Of a stretch of 36,849 bases of DNA, positions 5,882 through 14,679 are shown one piece after another (position 1 is the first letter of the stretch; each line of letters starts with the position of its first letter). Below the pieces are notes generated by a model, which was given only the letters and a program-made list of their open reading frames with translations, searched no databases and was not told the DNA's origin. The position numbers were made by a program, and so were the translations under genes. Source of the stretch: Ferrimicrobium sp. (GTDB lineage Bacteria; Actinomycetota; Acidimicrobiia; Acidimicrobiales; Acidimicrobiaceae); assembly GCF_027364955.1 (NCBI RefSeq), contig NZ_DAHXOI010000004.1, forward strand, positions 1 to 36,849, in the 5' to 3' direction.

Positions 5882-8800
5882 TGAGACTCCAGCGACTTAA
5901 GATGATGGGTTTTAAATCCTTCGCTGACTCGGTCACGATCGAGTTTGATGCAGGGGTGACCGCGATTGTAGGACCGAATGGTTCTGGTAAGTCCAATGTT
6001 GTTGACGCATTGGCGTGGGTTCTTGGAGCGCAGAGCCCGCGGTTGCTGCGGCTGGCAAAGATGGAGGAGCTGATCTACGCCGGTGGCGATGGCCGCCAGC
6101 CGCTGGGGCGTGCTGAGGTGACCATCGAGTTTGACAATGGGGACCATCAGGTAGCGTTACCGATGGCTGAGATTGCGATGAGTCGCGTGATCACCCGCGC
6201 TGGTGATACCCAATATCGGCTCAATGGCGCGCAGTGCCGTCTGGTGGATCTGGTTGACACGCTGAGCGAGGCGAATCTCGGTAAGACCCAGCACGTGATT
6301 ATCTCTCAGGGGGAGATCGAGTCACTCGCTAACGCGAAAGGGGACGAGCTCCGCGGAGTTCTTGAGGATGCGGCGCAGGTGACCACGCTCCGTCGGCGAT
6401 TGAACCAGTCGCAGCGCCATGTCGAGAGTGTGACCCAGAGTCTCCATGAGGTGTCGGTCAAGGAGAGGGAGTTGCGCCGTCGGATCAAGCCGTTACGTGC
6501 CCAGGTCTCGCTCTATGAACAACGAGCTGAGCTGACCAAGCGAAGGGATGCGGTCGCACTGTGGGTGCTCAGGCGACGGCTTGAGGACTACCGTGCACAG
6601 GCACAACAAGCTGAGGAGGAGCTCGCCAAGGTTGCCGCTCGGCTGAGCGAACTCCAGGAGCCTCAAGGTGACACCCAGGAGCGCCCTTCGATGCTGGAGC
6701 CGCTGCTCCTTCGCCTGCGGGCGACCCGGCAAGAGGCGGCTGACCTGCGTGGGGAGGTGCTCGCGGCGATGTCTCCGCTCACGGAGCTCGAGGCCAGGAT
6801 CGTTCGAAGCGATGCGGAACTGACCATGATGAGCGATGAGATCGGCCGGATTGAGGCGTCCAAACGTGACGTGATCCGACGAATCGATGCACTTGAGCAC
6901 GAAGGCGAGGCGCTCCAAGCACAACGCGTCGAGCTCGGGGTTGAACGACATCACTTTGATGAAGAGGCCCCCGCCCGCCCCGTTGAACTTGAGGCCCAGG
7001 TGGCCGAGCTGCGTGGTCGGCGGTCGCATCTGCTGGCGGAGCAGCGCCGACGATCCGCAGAAGAGCAGCGCCGCCGCACTGAGGAGGAGTCGCGCCAACA
7101 ACGTTGGGCACGAGCGAGTGCCCGCGTCGATGCGATCGAGGCAGAACGCAAAGAGCGGGAGGCTGAACTCGCCAAGGTAGTGCTTGCGCGTCAAGATCTC
7201 GCCGCGGGTTTGGATCCCCAACGACTCGAGCTCGCCAACGCGCGAGAGGAGCTGACGGAGGCGAGTGGTCGGGAACGAGAATTACAGGGTCAGCTGCGCG
7301 CACTTGGCTCCCAGGTAAATTCGTTGCTCAAGCTTGCAGGGAGCGACGCGGCCACCTCGCTAGGTCAGACCCTCGTCCCCCGCGATGGACTCGCACAGGC
7401 CGTCGCAGGGGTGCTTGGGGAGCTCAGTGACGCCCACGTGTATGACACCATCGATGAACTACTCGCTGCCTTGGACGCCCAACAAAGGGATTCCTTTGTG
7501 GGCTATGTACCCGTGAGCGGTGGCTCCGATGATGCGTCGATCTTTCTCGAACAGGCGCCGAGCTGGCTGGGTCCGCGGTTTCATGGGGTTCGTTTGGTGG
7601 AGAGCGTGCTTGCGCACCTTCGCCAGGGCGACTACGAGGGGACGATGGTCGATCGGAGTGGGACCATCTATCGCGAGGGTCTGCTCCGCGTCGGTGCCTC
7701 CCAACGCGCGGTTGCGCAGTTGCAGCTGGCTACGCATCAGCGAGAACTAGCCGAGCTCATGTGTGAGAGCCAAGAGATGGTTGCACAGGTGAGCACGACC
7801 CGATCACGGGTCAAGACCCTGCAGGAATCGTTGGCAGCCGCTGAAGCCCAAGTGGATACGCTTGCCCGACAGGAGGCGCAGATTGCGAGCCGTCTGGCGA
7901 GCTTGGGTTCGGAGGCTGGAACACTCGCCGTCGAACTGGAGTTCTTGCAGGATAGTCCTCAGGACGCCGAAGAGGAGTTCCTCGATGTCGATGCAGAACT
8001 CGCCCAAATCGATGCACAACTCGGAGTCGCAACCGCGCAACTCGAAGAACGCCGACAGACAATGCAAGCGTACGAGAACAAGCGAGGAGAGCTTGAGCGT
8101 CGCGATGTGAGCATTCGTCTCAAAGCGGCGGACCTTGCCGCCCAATCCAAGGCTGCGAGTGAGCGACTCACGGAGTTCGAAGCACGAGAGACGGCTCTCC
8201 AGCAGCGCGTCGAGCGGGTTGGCCAGCACCAGGTGGCACCATTAGCGCGAGTGCGTGCGCTCCTTGGCCAGCTCGGTTCGCTCGCTGACCAACTCCGCGA
8301 ACAGGGCAACCTTCTGCGCCCGCTCGAGGATCGAGTGACCACGGCGCGGGCCGAAGAGGAGCGAGAGTACGCACTTGCAAAGGAGCGACAGGCGCTTCGG
8401 GCGCTCGAGCGTGAAAACCTCGCCAATCTGCGGCTGCACCATGCCACCGAGGAGAGTCGGTTGCGGAGCCGGCTCCTCACCGAGGAGGAGGCGGCGCAGC
8501 GAGCGACAGGTATGCCACTGGCGCATATCCGTCAAGCGGTCTTGCCCGAGGGTATCGCACCAACGGTCGCTGAGGCGATTCTGGTGGAGCTCGAGGGTCA
8601 GATCACCCAGGTGGGCCAGGTGAATTCATTGGCAGCCTTGGAGCTAGCCGAACTCGAGGAGGAGCTGGAGCGGTTTCGTGTGGAGACCACTGACGTACGC
8701 GAGGCCCATGAGCAGGCACAGCGGGCGTTCGTCCTGCTCGAAAACGAGATGTCGGCTCGTATTGGTGCGATGATCGCTGAGGTCACGGTCGAGTTCGATC

Positions 8801-9249
8801 GACTGATGGAGCGCTTGTTTCGTGGAGGCAGCGGAGCGGTGCTCCTCGATGACCCAGAGGCCCCCTTGACGAGTCCGATCAGCCTCGACATCAAGATACC
8901 GGCCAAGCGCGTGCGCCGGCTCGGACTGCTCTCAGGCGGAGAACGATCGCTGGTGTCGTTGGCGTTCCTCTTTGCCGTGCTCAAAGTACGGCCAGTCCCT
9001 TTTGTGGTACTCGATGAGGTTGAGGCCGCTCTTGATGACAAAAATCTCTCTGCCTTTGCAACGTTGATCGAAGATGTGAGTCGCGACTGCCAGGTGATCG
9101 TGGTGACCCACCAACGCAGGACAATGGAGGTCGCGGCGGTGTTGATTGGAATATCGATGTCACCGCGGGGGTCCTCTACGGTCGTTCGCCATGTGCTCAC
9201 CGATGCACCGCAAGACTATATCGAGGGTGAGTTTCCCGACGTTGGTTGA
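5881..9249 (+). CDS. smc: Chromosome segregation protein SMC
   Basis: ATPase of the condensin-like SMC-ScpAB complex that organises and separates chromosomes. The 1122-residue protein has an N-terminal head with Walker A GPNGSGKSN (residues 31-39) after RLQRLKMMGFKSFADSV. Two long coiled coils (about 165-480 and 640-985) flank a hinge near residues 490-640. The C-terminal head has the ABC signature LSGGERS (from residue 1017) and the Walker B-like FVVLDEVEAALDD. The coils are a little shorter than in common ~1180-residue SMCs. GTG at 5881 follows GGAGG (5871-5875) by five bases; an upstream in-frame start would overlap mutM needlessly. ScpA and ScpB are not in this window. Confidence 0.95.
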   Translation: MRLQRLKMMGFKSFADSVTIEFDAGVTAIVGPNGSGKSNVVDALAWVLGAQSPRLLRLAKMEELIYAGGDGRQPLGRAEVTIEFDNGDHQVALPMAEIAMSRVITRAGDTQYRLNGAQCRLVDLVDTLSEANLGKTQHVIISQGEIESLANAKGDELRGVLEDAAQVTTLRRRLNQSQRHVESVTQSLHEVSVKERELRRRIKPLRAQVSLYEQRAELTKRRDAVALWVLRRRLEDYRAQAQQAEEELAKVAARLSELQEPQGDTQERPSMLEPLLLRLRATRQEAADLRGEVLAAMSPLTELEARIVRSDAELTMMSDEIGRIEASKRDVIRRIDALEHEGEALQAQRVELGVERHHFDEEAPARPVELEAQVAELRGRRSHLLAEQRRRSAEEQRRRTEEESRQQRWARASARVDAIEAERKEREAELAKVVLARQDLAAGLDPQRLELANAREELTEASGRERELQGQLRALGSQVNSLLKLAGSDAATSLGQTLVPRDGLAQAVAGVLGELSDAHVYDTIDELLAALDAQQRDSFVGYVPVSGGSDDASIFLEQAPSWLGPRFHGVRLVESVLAHLRQGDYEGTMVDRSGTIYREGLLRVGASQRAVAQLQLATHQRELAELMCESQEMVAQVSTTRSRVKTLQESLAAAEAQVDTLARQEAQIASRLASLGSEAGTLAVELEFLQDSPQDAEEEFLDVDAELAQIDAQLGVATAQLEERRQTMQAYENKRGELERRDVSIRLKAADLAAQSKAASERLTEFEARETALQQRVERVGQHQVAPLARVRALLGQLGSLADQLREQGNLLRPLEDRVTTARAEEEREYALAKERQALRALERENLANLRLHHATEESRLRSRLLTEEEAAQRATGMPLAHIRQAVLPEGIAPTVAEAILVELEGQITQVGQVNSLAALELAELEEELERFRVETTDVREAHEQAQRAFVLLENEMSARIGAMIAEVTVEFDRLMERLFRGGSGAVLLDDPEAPLTSPISLDIKIPAKRVRRLGLLSGGERSLVSLAFLFAVLKVRPVPFVVLDEVEAALDDKNLSAFATLIEDVSRDCQVIVVTHQRRTMEVAAVLIGISMSPRGSSTVVRHVLTDAPQDYIEGEFPDVG

Positions 9250-9450
9250 GATGACTGACCGGCCCGGCAATGACGGGTTTCACCGTTGCGAGGTGGCAGC
9301 TATGACTGGCCGGTGTGCACACACCATGGGTATCTCGGCCCTTGCCAATCGGCTGAGCTAGCCGAGGACACCGGTTTCGCTTCGGCGCTCACGAGTGTGA
9401 CGAAGGTAGATGGCCAAGATGCCATGCCTAGGGGTCTACGATGAGTAGCA
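9250..9450. other. smc-ftsY intergenic region with two small hairpins
   Basis: Two hairpin-forming sequences lie here. GGTGTG and CACACC (9312-9325) are separated by two bases. TCGGCT and AGCCGA (9349-9365) enclose GAGCT. No T-run follows either, so they are not classical intrinsic terminators. A 36-codon frame (9251-9361) right after the smc stop is open but has nothing recognisable. A promoter for ftsY-ffh may lie here; none is obvious. Confidence 0.4.
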
Positions 9451-10644
9451 ATGGAATCACTGCTTATCCTTGTCGTACTCTTTGTCATCCTTGCGTTCGG
9501 GTTGGCGCTTGTTCGGACTCGTTCGCATTCGGGTCGACGCCAGGTTGACGGCTCCGCCGCAACAGCGGTTGCGACCAAGACTCCCGAGATCGACAGCCAA
9601 ACTGGCGATGACCAGGACCCCACTCGTGTCTCCTCTCGGGACGCTCCACCGGAGTCTCTCGTCCCGGATAGAAAGGATGCAGCGCCTGGTGAGGCCGAAA
9701 CAGGCGATGGTTCGCCTTCCACGATTCCACCACCAGCCTCGATCAGCGCCTCACTCACTCGTTCCCGCGGCCCGTTTGCCTCGCTGTTTTCCCGATTGCG
9801 TTCAAGTGATGCGGGCATCGATGCTGCAGAATGGACCCGTCTTGAGGAGACGCTGATCCTTTCTGATATGGGGCCGTCGTTGGCCGCCGAGATCGTCGCC
9901 GAGTTGAGATCCCAGCTCGGGAAAAGCCCATCGCCAAGCGCGCTCCGCCAAGCACTGACCGAACTGCTGGAGTCGAAGTTCTTGGCCACGACGAGGGAGC
10001 TCGAGTTCTCAAAGGAGACAAAACCGAGCGTCATACTGGTGGTGGGGGTGAACGGTACCGGCAAGACCACCACGATCGGCAAGATTGCGAGCTTGTTGAC
10101 CGTAGCTGGGCGTTCGGTCATGATCGCTGCAGGTGACACCTTTCGAGCGGCGGCTACCGAACAGGTCGGTGTCTGGGCAGCCTTAACCGGTGTCGAGGTG
10201 GTCTCGGGCCAGCCGGGAGCGGACCCTGCCTCAGTGATCTTTGACGCCATTGAGCATGCCAGGGCCGTCGGTAGTGACGTGGTGCTCTGTGATACCGCCG
10301 GGCGCTTGCAGACAAAGACCAATTTGATGGAGGAGTTGAAGAAGATTCGTCGTGTGGCGGCAAAGTCCTCTGGCGAAGTCACCGAAGTGCTGTTGGTGAT
10401 CGACGCTACCACTGGTCAGAATGGACTGCGTCAGGCCGAAGTCTTTCACGGTGCCGCGGAGGTGACGGGGATTGTACTGACCAAACTCGATGGGAGTGCC
10501 AAGGGGGGAGTAGCACTCGCTATCGAGTCCCAGTTCGGCCTCCCGATTAAACTGGCGGGGCTCGGAGAGGGGTTGGCGGACCTCGCCCCCTTTGATCCCA
10601 AGGCCTTTGTCGCTGCGCTGCTAGGAGAAGATTCGGATGTTTGA
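9451..10644 (+). CDS. ftsY: Signal recognition particle receptor FtsY
   Basis: SRP receptor GTPase that docks SRP-ribosome complexes at the membrane translocon. The 397-residue protein starts with a hydrophobic segment (LLILVVLFVILAFGLALV), a membrane anchor common in actinobacterial FtsY. A Ser/Pro/Asp-rich acidic linker to about residue 100 and an N domain follow. The G domain has G1 GVNGTGKTTT (from residue 199), DTFRAAATEQ, DTAGRLQTKTNLMEEL, TKLDGSAKGG and GLGEGLADLAPF. The ribosome-binding site is weak. The stop overlaps the start of ffh by 8 bases, so the SRP GTPase and its receptor are made together. Confidence 0.95.
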   Translation: MESLLILVVLFVILAFGLALVRTRSHSGRRQVDGSAATAVATKTPEIDSQTGDDQDPTRVSSRDAPPESLVPDRKDAAPGEAETGDGSPSTIPPPASISASLTRSRGPFASLFSRLRSSDAGIDAAEWTRLEETLILSDMGPSLAAEIVAELRSQLGKSPSPSALRQALTELLESKFLATTRELEFSKETKPSVILVVGVNGTGKTTTIGKIASLLTVAGRSVMIAAGDTFRAAATEQVGVWAALTGVEVVSGQPGADPASVIFDAIEHARAVGSDVVLCDTAGRLQTKTNLMEELKKIRRVAAKSSGEVTEVLLVIDATTGQNGLRQAEVFHGAAEVTGIVLTKLDGSAKGGVALAIESQFGLPIKLAGLGEGLADLAPFDPKAFVAALLGEDSDV

Positions 10645-11971
10645 GACTCTTGGAGAACGCCTCGAGGGGGCATTATCGCGTATTCGCGGGAAGACCAGGC
10701 TTACGCAAGCCGACGTAGACGAGGCGCTCGCCGAGATCCGTCGAGCCCTTCTTGAGGCTGACGTCAACATCGGCGTCGTGAACCTCATCAGCGAACGGGT
10801 CGGCCAGGCAGCCGTTGGTGCCATGAGTTCGCCTTCGTTAACCCCTGGTCAACAGGTGGTCAAAGCCGTACATAACGAGTTGATCGATGTGCTTGGGCAG
10901 GACACCTACCGTATTCGTTTCGCTTCGACACCCCCGACGATTCTGCTTCTCGCGGGTCTGCAAGGATCGGGAAAGACGACTGCTGCGGCCAAGTTAGCCC
11001 TCTTGCTCCGGCGACAGGGACGCTCTCCGTATCTGATCGCCGCTGACCTGGCTCGACCTGGTGCGGTGCGCCAGCTGGAGATCCTCGGCGAGCAGGCGGG
11101 TGTCCCTGTCTTTAGCGAACCCAGCACCCCCGTAGAGGTCGCCACGAAGGGCGTCGCTGAAGCCAAGCGACTCGCCCGCGATGTCGTGATCATCGACACC
11201 GCTGGGCGGCTCGCTATCGACGATGCGTTGATGAACGAGGTGAGCGAGATCCAAAAGGCTACCCAGGCGCATCTGCGCTTTCTGGTAGTTGACGCGATGA
11301 TCGGCCAGGATGCGGTAGTGACGGCGCGAGCCTTTGATGAGCGACTTGAACTCTCGGCGGTCATACTCACCAAGCTCGATGGGGACGCACGTGGTGGTGC
11401 CGCCCTCTCGGTCAAAGAGGTGGTGGGCAAACCGATTGCGTTTGCCTCCGTTGGAGAAAAGCTTGAGGATTTTGAGCCCTTCTACCCAGACCGGATGGCC
11501 TCACGCATCCTTGGGATGGGTGACGTCCTCAGCCTGATCGAACGGGCTCAGGACACCATGGATGAGGAGGTCGCCAAGAAGGGTGCTGACCGTCTTCGCT
11601 CTGGCAACTTCGATCTCGAGGATTTTCTCGAACAGCTCCGACAAGTTCGCAGGATGGGCCCCTTGAAGGGAGTGCTTTCTATGCTGCCAGGTGTGCCAAA
11701 GGAGCTCAAGAATCAGGAGATCGATGAGGGTGAGATCAGTCGCATCGAGGCAATTGTCTCCTCGATGACCAAGGCTGAGCGCAAAAACCCGACGATGATC
11801 GACACCTCCCGGCGGGCCCGCATTGCGGCGGGTTCTGGGACAACCCAATTGCAGGTCAATACGTTGCTCAAACAGTTCCGAGATATGAATAAGATGATGC
11901 GCCAGATGGGGGTAGGGCCACCATCGGCGACACGTAGCCGTGCCAAGAGCAAGCGCAAGAAGCGCAGGTAG
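10637..11971 (+). CDS. ffh: Signal recognition particle protein Ffh
   Basis: SRP54-type GTPase that binds signal sequences and 4.5S RNA. The 444-residue protein has an N domain (FETLGERLEGALSRIRGK...), G1 GLQGSGKTTAAAKLA (about residue 107), DLARPGAVRQLE, DTAGRLAIDDALMNE, TKLDGDARGG and the closing GEKLEDFEPFYPDRMASRILGMGD. A C-terminal methionine-rich M domain includes GPLKGVLSMLPG and FRDMNKMMRQMG, and the tail is very basic. Motifs and length are normal. The 4.5S RNA gene (ffs) is not seen in this window. Confidence 0.96.
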   Translation: MFETLGERLEGALSRIRGKTRLTQADVDEALAEIRRALLEADVNIGVVNLISERVGQAAVGAMSSPSLTPGQQVVKAVHNELIDVLGQDTYRIRFASTPPTILLLAGLQGSGKTTAAAKLALLLRRQGRSPYLIAADLARPGAVRQLEILGEQAGVPVFSEPSTPVEVATKGVAEAKRLARDVVIIDTAGRLAIDDALMNEVSEIQKATQAHLRFLVVDAMIGQDAVVTARAFDERLELSAVILTKLDGDARGGAALSVKEVVGKPIAFASVGEKLEDFEPFYPDRMASRILGMGDVLSLIERAQDTMDEEVAKKGADRLRSGNFDLEDFLEQLRQVRRMGPLKGVLSMLPGVPKELKNQEIDEGEISRIEAIVSSMTKAERKNPTMIDTSRRARIAAGSGTTQLQVNTLLKQFRDMNKMMRQMGVGPPSATRSRAKSKRKKRR

Positions 11972-12043
11972 ATGTCGGCGAGCGCCTACACTTTAGAGGT
12001 TGATCGTTTCCAACGTTGACTAAGTTTGTTGAGGAGAAGTTCT

Positions 12044-12295
12044 GTGGCAGTCAAGTTGCGCCTAGCTCGCACCGGTAAGAAGAAGCAACCGCACTATCGG
12101 ATCGTCGTCGCTGACTCGCGCGTCGCTCGCGATGGCCGATTCCTCGAGATCATCGGTTGGTACTCCCCGCGCAATGAGCCGTCCAAATTCCACGTCGATG
12201 TCGATGCGGCAAAGCGCTGGATCGACAAGGGTGCCACCCCGACCGAGCGTGTCTCCAAGATTCTAGAGCTAGCAAGCAAAGAGGGTGAACAATGA
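12044..12295 (+). CDS. rpsP: 30S ribosomal protein S16
   Basis: Small-subunit assembly and structural protein. The 83-residue product begins AVKLRLARTGKKKQPHYRIVVADSR, the S16 signature, and contains GRFLEIIGWYSPR. GTG at 12044 is the start: GAGGAG at 12031-12036 lies seven bases upstream. The frame stays open 18 bases further up but without family similarity. It heads the rpsP-khpA-rimM-trmD-rplS cluster and overlaps the KH-domain gene as ATGA. Confidence 0.96.
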   Translation: MAVKLRLARTGKKKQPHYRIVVADSRVARDGRFLEIIGWYSPRNEPSKFHVDVDAAKRWIDKGATPTERVSKILELASKEGEQ

Positions 12296-12777
12296 CCGAG
12301 CATGAAGAGGTCATGCATGAAGAACTGGTGGAGACGAGCCAGGAGAATGAAGCTCCTGAGGCTCAAAACACCGTCGCCACTACTGAGGCGAGTAACGCTG
12401 CTGAGCCCGCTGGCTCGGTGACCCAATCAGGCGAGTACATTAGCTCGCTGGTTGGCTACCTGTCGCGTTCGCTGGTACGAGGTGGGCAGGATCAGATCAC
12501 GGTACGCCATGCCGAGGGTGCTCATGAGGGCGAGGTCAAGGTGAGTGTGACCGTACCCCAGGGCGAGCTCGGTAAGGTCATTGGGCGTGGTGGCCGAACA
12601 GCGACGGCTATTCGCACCATCGTCGGGGCTGCTGCTCAGCGTTCTGGCCTGAGCGCCCAGGTTGAGTTCTCCGACGGCCGCCCAGGCGGTGGTCGTGGAC
12701 GTCCTTCGAGGGGTGGAAATAACGGTGGTAGGCGTGGTGGACCACGAAGAGACGACCGACCCCGTCGACAGGGTTGA
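12292..12777 (+). CDS. khpA: KH-domain RNA-binding protein KhpA with long terminal extensions
   Basis: Encodes a KH domain like KhpA, a small RNA-binding protein that in other bacteria acts with KhpB/Jag in sRNA and envelope-growth control. The core (about residues 45-125) includes YLSRSLVRGGQDQITV and the GxxG loop in GKVIGRGGRTATAIRTI. Typical KhpA is under 85 residues; this protein has 161. It has an acidic Glu/Ala/Thr-rich N-terminal extension of about 45 residues and a C-terminal tail of about 35 residues rich in RGG/RGGP/GRG, resembling RGG-box RNA-binding tails. The position between rpsP and rimM is the conserved one. Its 3' end is overlapped by the start of rimM. Confidence 0.88.
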   Translation: MTEHEEVMHEELVETSQENEAPEAQNTVATTEASNAAEPAGSVTQSGEYISSLVGYLSRSLVRGGQDQITVRHAEGAHEGEVKVSVTVPQGELGKVIGRGGRTATAIRTIVGAAAQRSGLSAQVEFSDGRPGGGRGRPSRGGNNGGRRGGPRRDDRPRRQG

Positions 12778-13228
12778 GGTAGCTCAACTCGGACGCAGTC
12801 ATGGACTGGCTGGCGAACTCTACCTACGTCCCTTAAGTGATGTTCCTGGGCGTATTCACCCGGGCCTACGTGTCATCACTCGACTTGATCAAGAACTTGT
12901 AATCTCGGGAGTACGCCCACTGGGTGATCGGCTCTTAGTCCGGCTGGAGGGCGTGAACTCCATGGAGGAGGCCAAACGCTACTCCGGTCTCACGCTCTAT
13001 GCAGAGCCCCTCGATGAGCCACCAGTTACCCTGGTTGGCCAACTCATCGGCAAGTCGGTCATCGATCAGCATCACCTTGCGCATGGGGTCGTTGTTGCCG
13101 TGCAGGCGAATCCAGCGAGCGAGTTGATGGTACTCGAGAGCGGGGCCTTGGTGCCCACTCTGTTCATCCTTGAGGTCGAAGGTGAGCACGTGCTCATCGA
13201 GGCACCTGAGGGGCTCTTCGAGCTATGA
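12737..13228 (+). CDS. rimM: Ribosome maturation factor RimM
   Basis: Binds S19 and helps mature the 3' domain of 16S rRNA. The core starts at VEVAQLGRSHGLAGELYLRPLSD (N-terminal RimM domain) and ends in a PRC-barrel with [25 protein letters not shown]. The start is uncertain: the frame is open from 12662, and GTG codons at 12725, 12734 and 12737 are all possible. I used 12737 (163 residues) because it leaves a short N-terminus before the conserved domain and has GGTAGG just upstream. Any of these starts overlaps khpA by 40-50 bases, more than other junctions here. It overlaps trmD by 4 bases. Confidence 0.88.
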   Translation: MDHEETTDPVDRVEVAQLGRSHGLAGELYLRPLSDVPGRIHPGLRVITRLDQELVISGVRPLGDRLLVRLEGVNSMEEAKRYSGLTLYAEPLDEPPVTLVGQLIGKSVIDQHHLAHGVVVAVQANPASELMVLESGALVPTLFILEVEGEHVLIEAPEGLFEL

Positions 13229-13992
13229 CCTTACGGGTCACGGTTGTGACCATCTTCCCCCAGCTGATCGAGCAGTACCTCGACGCATCGGTGTTGGGGA
13301 GAGCCACCCAGCGCTCCTTGCTTGAGGTCACCGTGCTCGATCTTCGCTCCTACACCGATGATCCTCGTCGTTCCATCGACGATGCCCCCTATGGCGGCGG
13401 TCCGGGGATGTTGATGATGCCCGAGCCGGTGCTGCGGGCTTTGGCTGATCCACGGGTGGTTCGGCCCACCATTGGGCTCAGTCCAGCTGGTGCGACCTTT
13501 CGCCAAGCTGATGCGCTCGAGTTGAGTCAGGCAGATGGTTTCACGCTCATCTGTGGTCGCTACGAGGGTTTTGATGCGCGCATCGAGGACGCGTGTGATC
13601 GACTGATCTCCATTGGTGATTTTGTTTTAGCCGGAGGAGAGCTGGCGGCGCTCATGATCATCGAGGCGACCGCTCGCTTGTTCACTGGTGTGCTCGGCAA
13701 CGAAGAGAGTGCAAGGGAGGAGTCCTTCGCCCTCGACCAGCTGCTTGAATATCCCCAATACACCCGCCCACGGGTCCTTGACGGGCACGAGGTCCCCGAG
13801 GTGTTGTTGTCGGGCAACCATGAAGAGGTGAACCGCTGGCGCTACGCACAACGTCTCGTGCGGACCCTCCAGCGGCGTCCTGACTTGATTGACGCTCGAG
13901 GGGGGATCTCGCCCCAAGAGGTAGAGCTCCTCCATCGCTACGGGTATGATGAACTGTTGCAAACTATGAACAAGGAGCGTTTGGAGCGATGA
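13225..13992 (+). CDS. trmD: tRNA (guanine-N1)-methyltransferase TrmD
   Basis: SPOUT-class enzyme that makes m1G37 in tRNAs and so prevents frameshifting. The 255-residue protein has the N-terminal [47 protein letters not shown], and the knot motif [14 protein letters not shown]. The [10 protein letters not shown] and [10 protein letters not shown]...[14 protein letters not shown] regions carry the catalytic Asp and tRNA-binding residues in the family. The first residues overlap rimM as ATGA, and the stop overlaps rplS by 4 bases. All family landmarks are present. Confidence 0.96.
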   Translation: MTLRVTVVTIFPQLIEQYLDASVLGRATQRSLLEVTVLDLRSYTDDPRRSIDDAPYGGGPGMLMMPEPVLRALADPRVVRPTIGLSPAGATFRQADALELSQADGFTLICGRYEGFDARIEDACDRLISIGDFVLAGGELAALMIIEATARLFTGVLGNEESAREESFALDQLLEYPQYTRPRVLDGHEVPEVLLSGNHEEVNRWRYAQRLVRTLQRRPDLIDARGGISPQEVELLHRYGYDELLQTMNKERLER

Positions 13993-14330
13993 AGCCCACC
14001 GACATGTTAGACCAGGAGTCCCTCAAGACGGATATCCCCGACTTTGCCCCTGGCGATACGCTCAAGGTTCATGTTCGCGTGGTGGAGGGCTCAAGAGAGC
14101 GTATCCAGGTATTTCAAGGGGCCGTCATTGCCAGGAACGGATCCGGTCTTGGGGAGACCTTCACGGTACGCAAGGTTAGCTTCAGTGTTGGCGTTGAGCG
14201 CATTTTCCCCATCCACTCACCGATTATTGCGAAGATCGAGGTCGTCACACGCGGCGACGTTCGACGAGCAAAGCTCTATTACCTGCGCGACCGAATCGGT
14301 AAGGCGGCGAAGATCAAAGAGAAGCGATGA
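13989..14330 (+). CDS. rplS: 50S ribosomal protein L19
   Basis: Large-subunit protein at the 30S-50S interface. The 113-residue protein contains [26 protein letters not shown], the variant [21 protein letters not shown] and the C-terminal [22 protein letters not shown], all diagnostic for L19. It begins within a 4-base overlap of trmD and closes the conserved rpsP-khpA-rimM-trmD-rplS group. Confidence 0.97.
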   Translation: MKPTDMLDQESLKTDIPDFAPGDTLKVHVRVVEGSRERIQVFQGAVIARNGSGLGETFTVRKVSFSVGVERIFPIHSPIIAKIEVVTRGDVRRAKLYYLRDRIGKAAKIKEKR

Positions 14331-14364
14331 ACCACTCGCTGTTCGGGCCGAGGTTTTGGTTGGC

Positions 14365-14658
14365 ATGAGTTCCGAGGATCTCGAGCGATTTGAGACCGAG
14401 GTGGAGCTCGCGCTCTATCAGGAATATAAGGCCGTACTTCCCCTGTTTAAGTTCGTAGTAGAGACGGAGCGCCGTTTTTACTTGGCGAATGAAGTACAGG
14501 TCGAGCCAAAACAGCAAGAGGGTGTCAATTTCGTCGATGTGGTGCTCGAAGACGCGTGGGTCTGGGATATGTATCGTCCAGTCCGTTTCGTCGAGCGAGT
14601 CCGAGTCATCTCGTTTAAAGATGTCAACATCGAGGAGATCGCAAAACCGTCTGCTTAG
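14365..14658 (+). CDS. DUF2469 family protein
   Basis: A 97-residue protein of the DUF2469 family (Rv2901c-like), almost confined to actinobacteria; its function is unknown. The family pattern is clear: SSEDLERFETEVELALYQEY, VVETERRFYLANEV, LEDAWVWDMYRPVRFVERV and SFKDVNIEEI. The frame is open from 14044, but the upstream part overlaps rplS and has no family similarity; ATG at 14365 matches family N-termini, with GAGG at 14350-14353. In other actinobacteria lepB and rnhB usually lie between rplS and this gene; here it follows rplS by only 34 bases. Confidence 0.88.
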   Translation: MSSEDLERFETEVELALYQEYKAVLPLFKFVVETERRFYLANEVQVEPKQQEGVNFVDVVLEDAWVWDMYRPVRFVERVRVISFKDVNIEEIAKPSA

Positions 14659-14679
14659 GCTCCGAAGTGATGGGGATAG

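Noticed and set aside
6306-9200. Many long minus-strand frames inside smc, ftsY and ffh
   Set aside because: They are low-complexity Arg/Ser-rich shadows of strongly coding plus-strand genes.
14044-14364. N-terminal extension of the DUF2469 gene overlapping rplS
   Set aside because: The extension is the alternate frame of rplS and has no family similarity; the family N-terminus begins at 14365.
14659-14679. SAM or other sulfur riboswitch before the PLP enzyme
   Set aside because: Only 21 bases separate it from the preceding gene, far too short for any known riboswitch.
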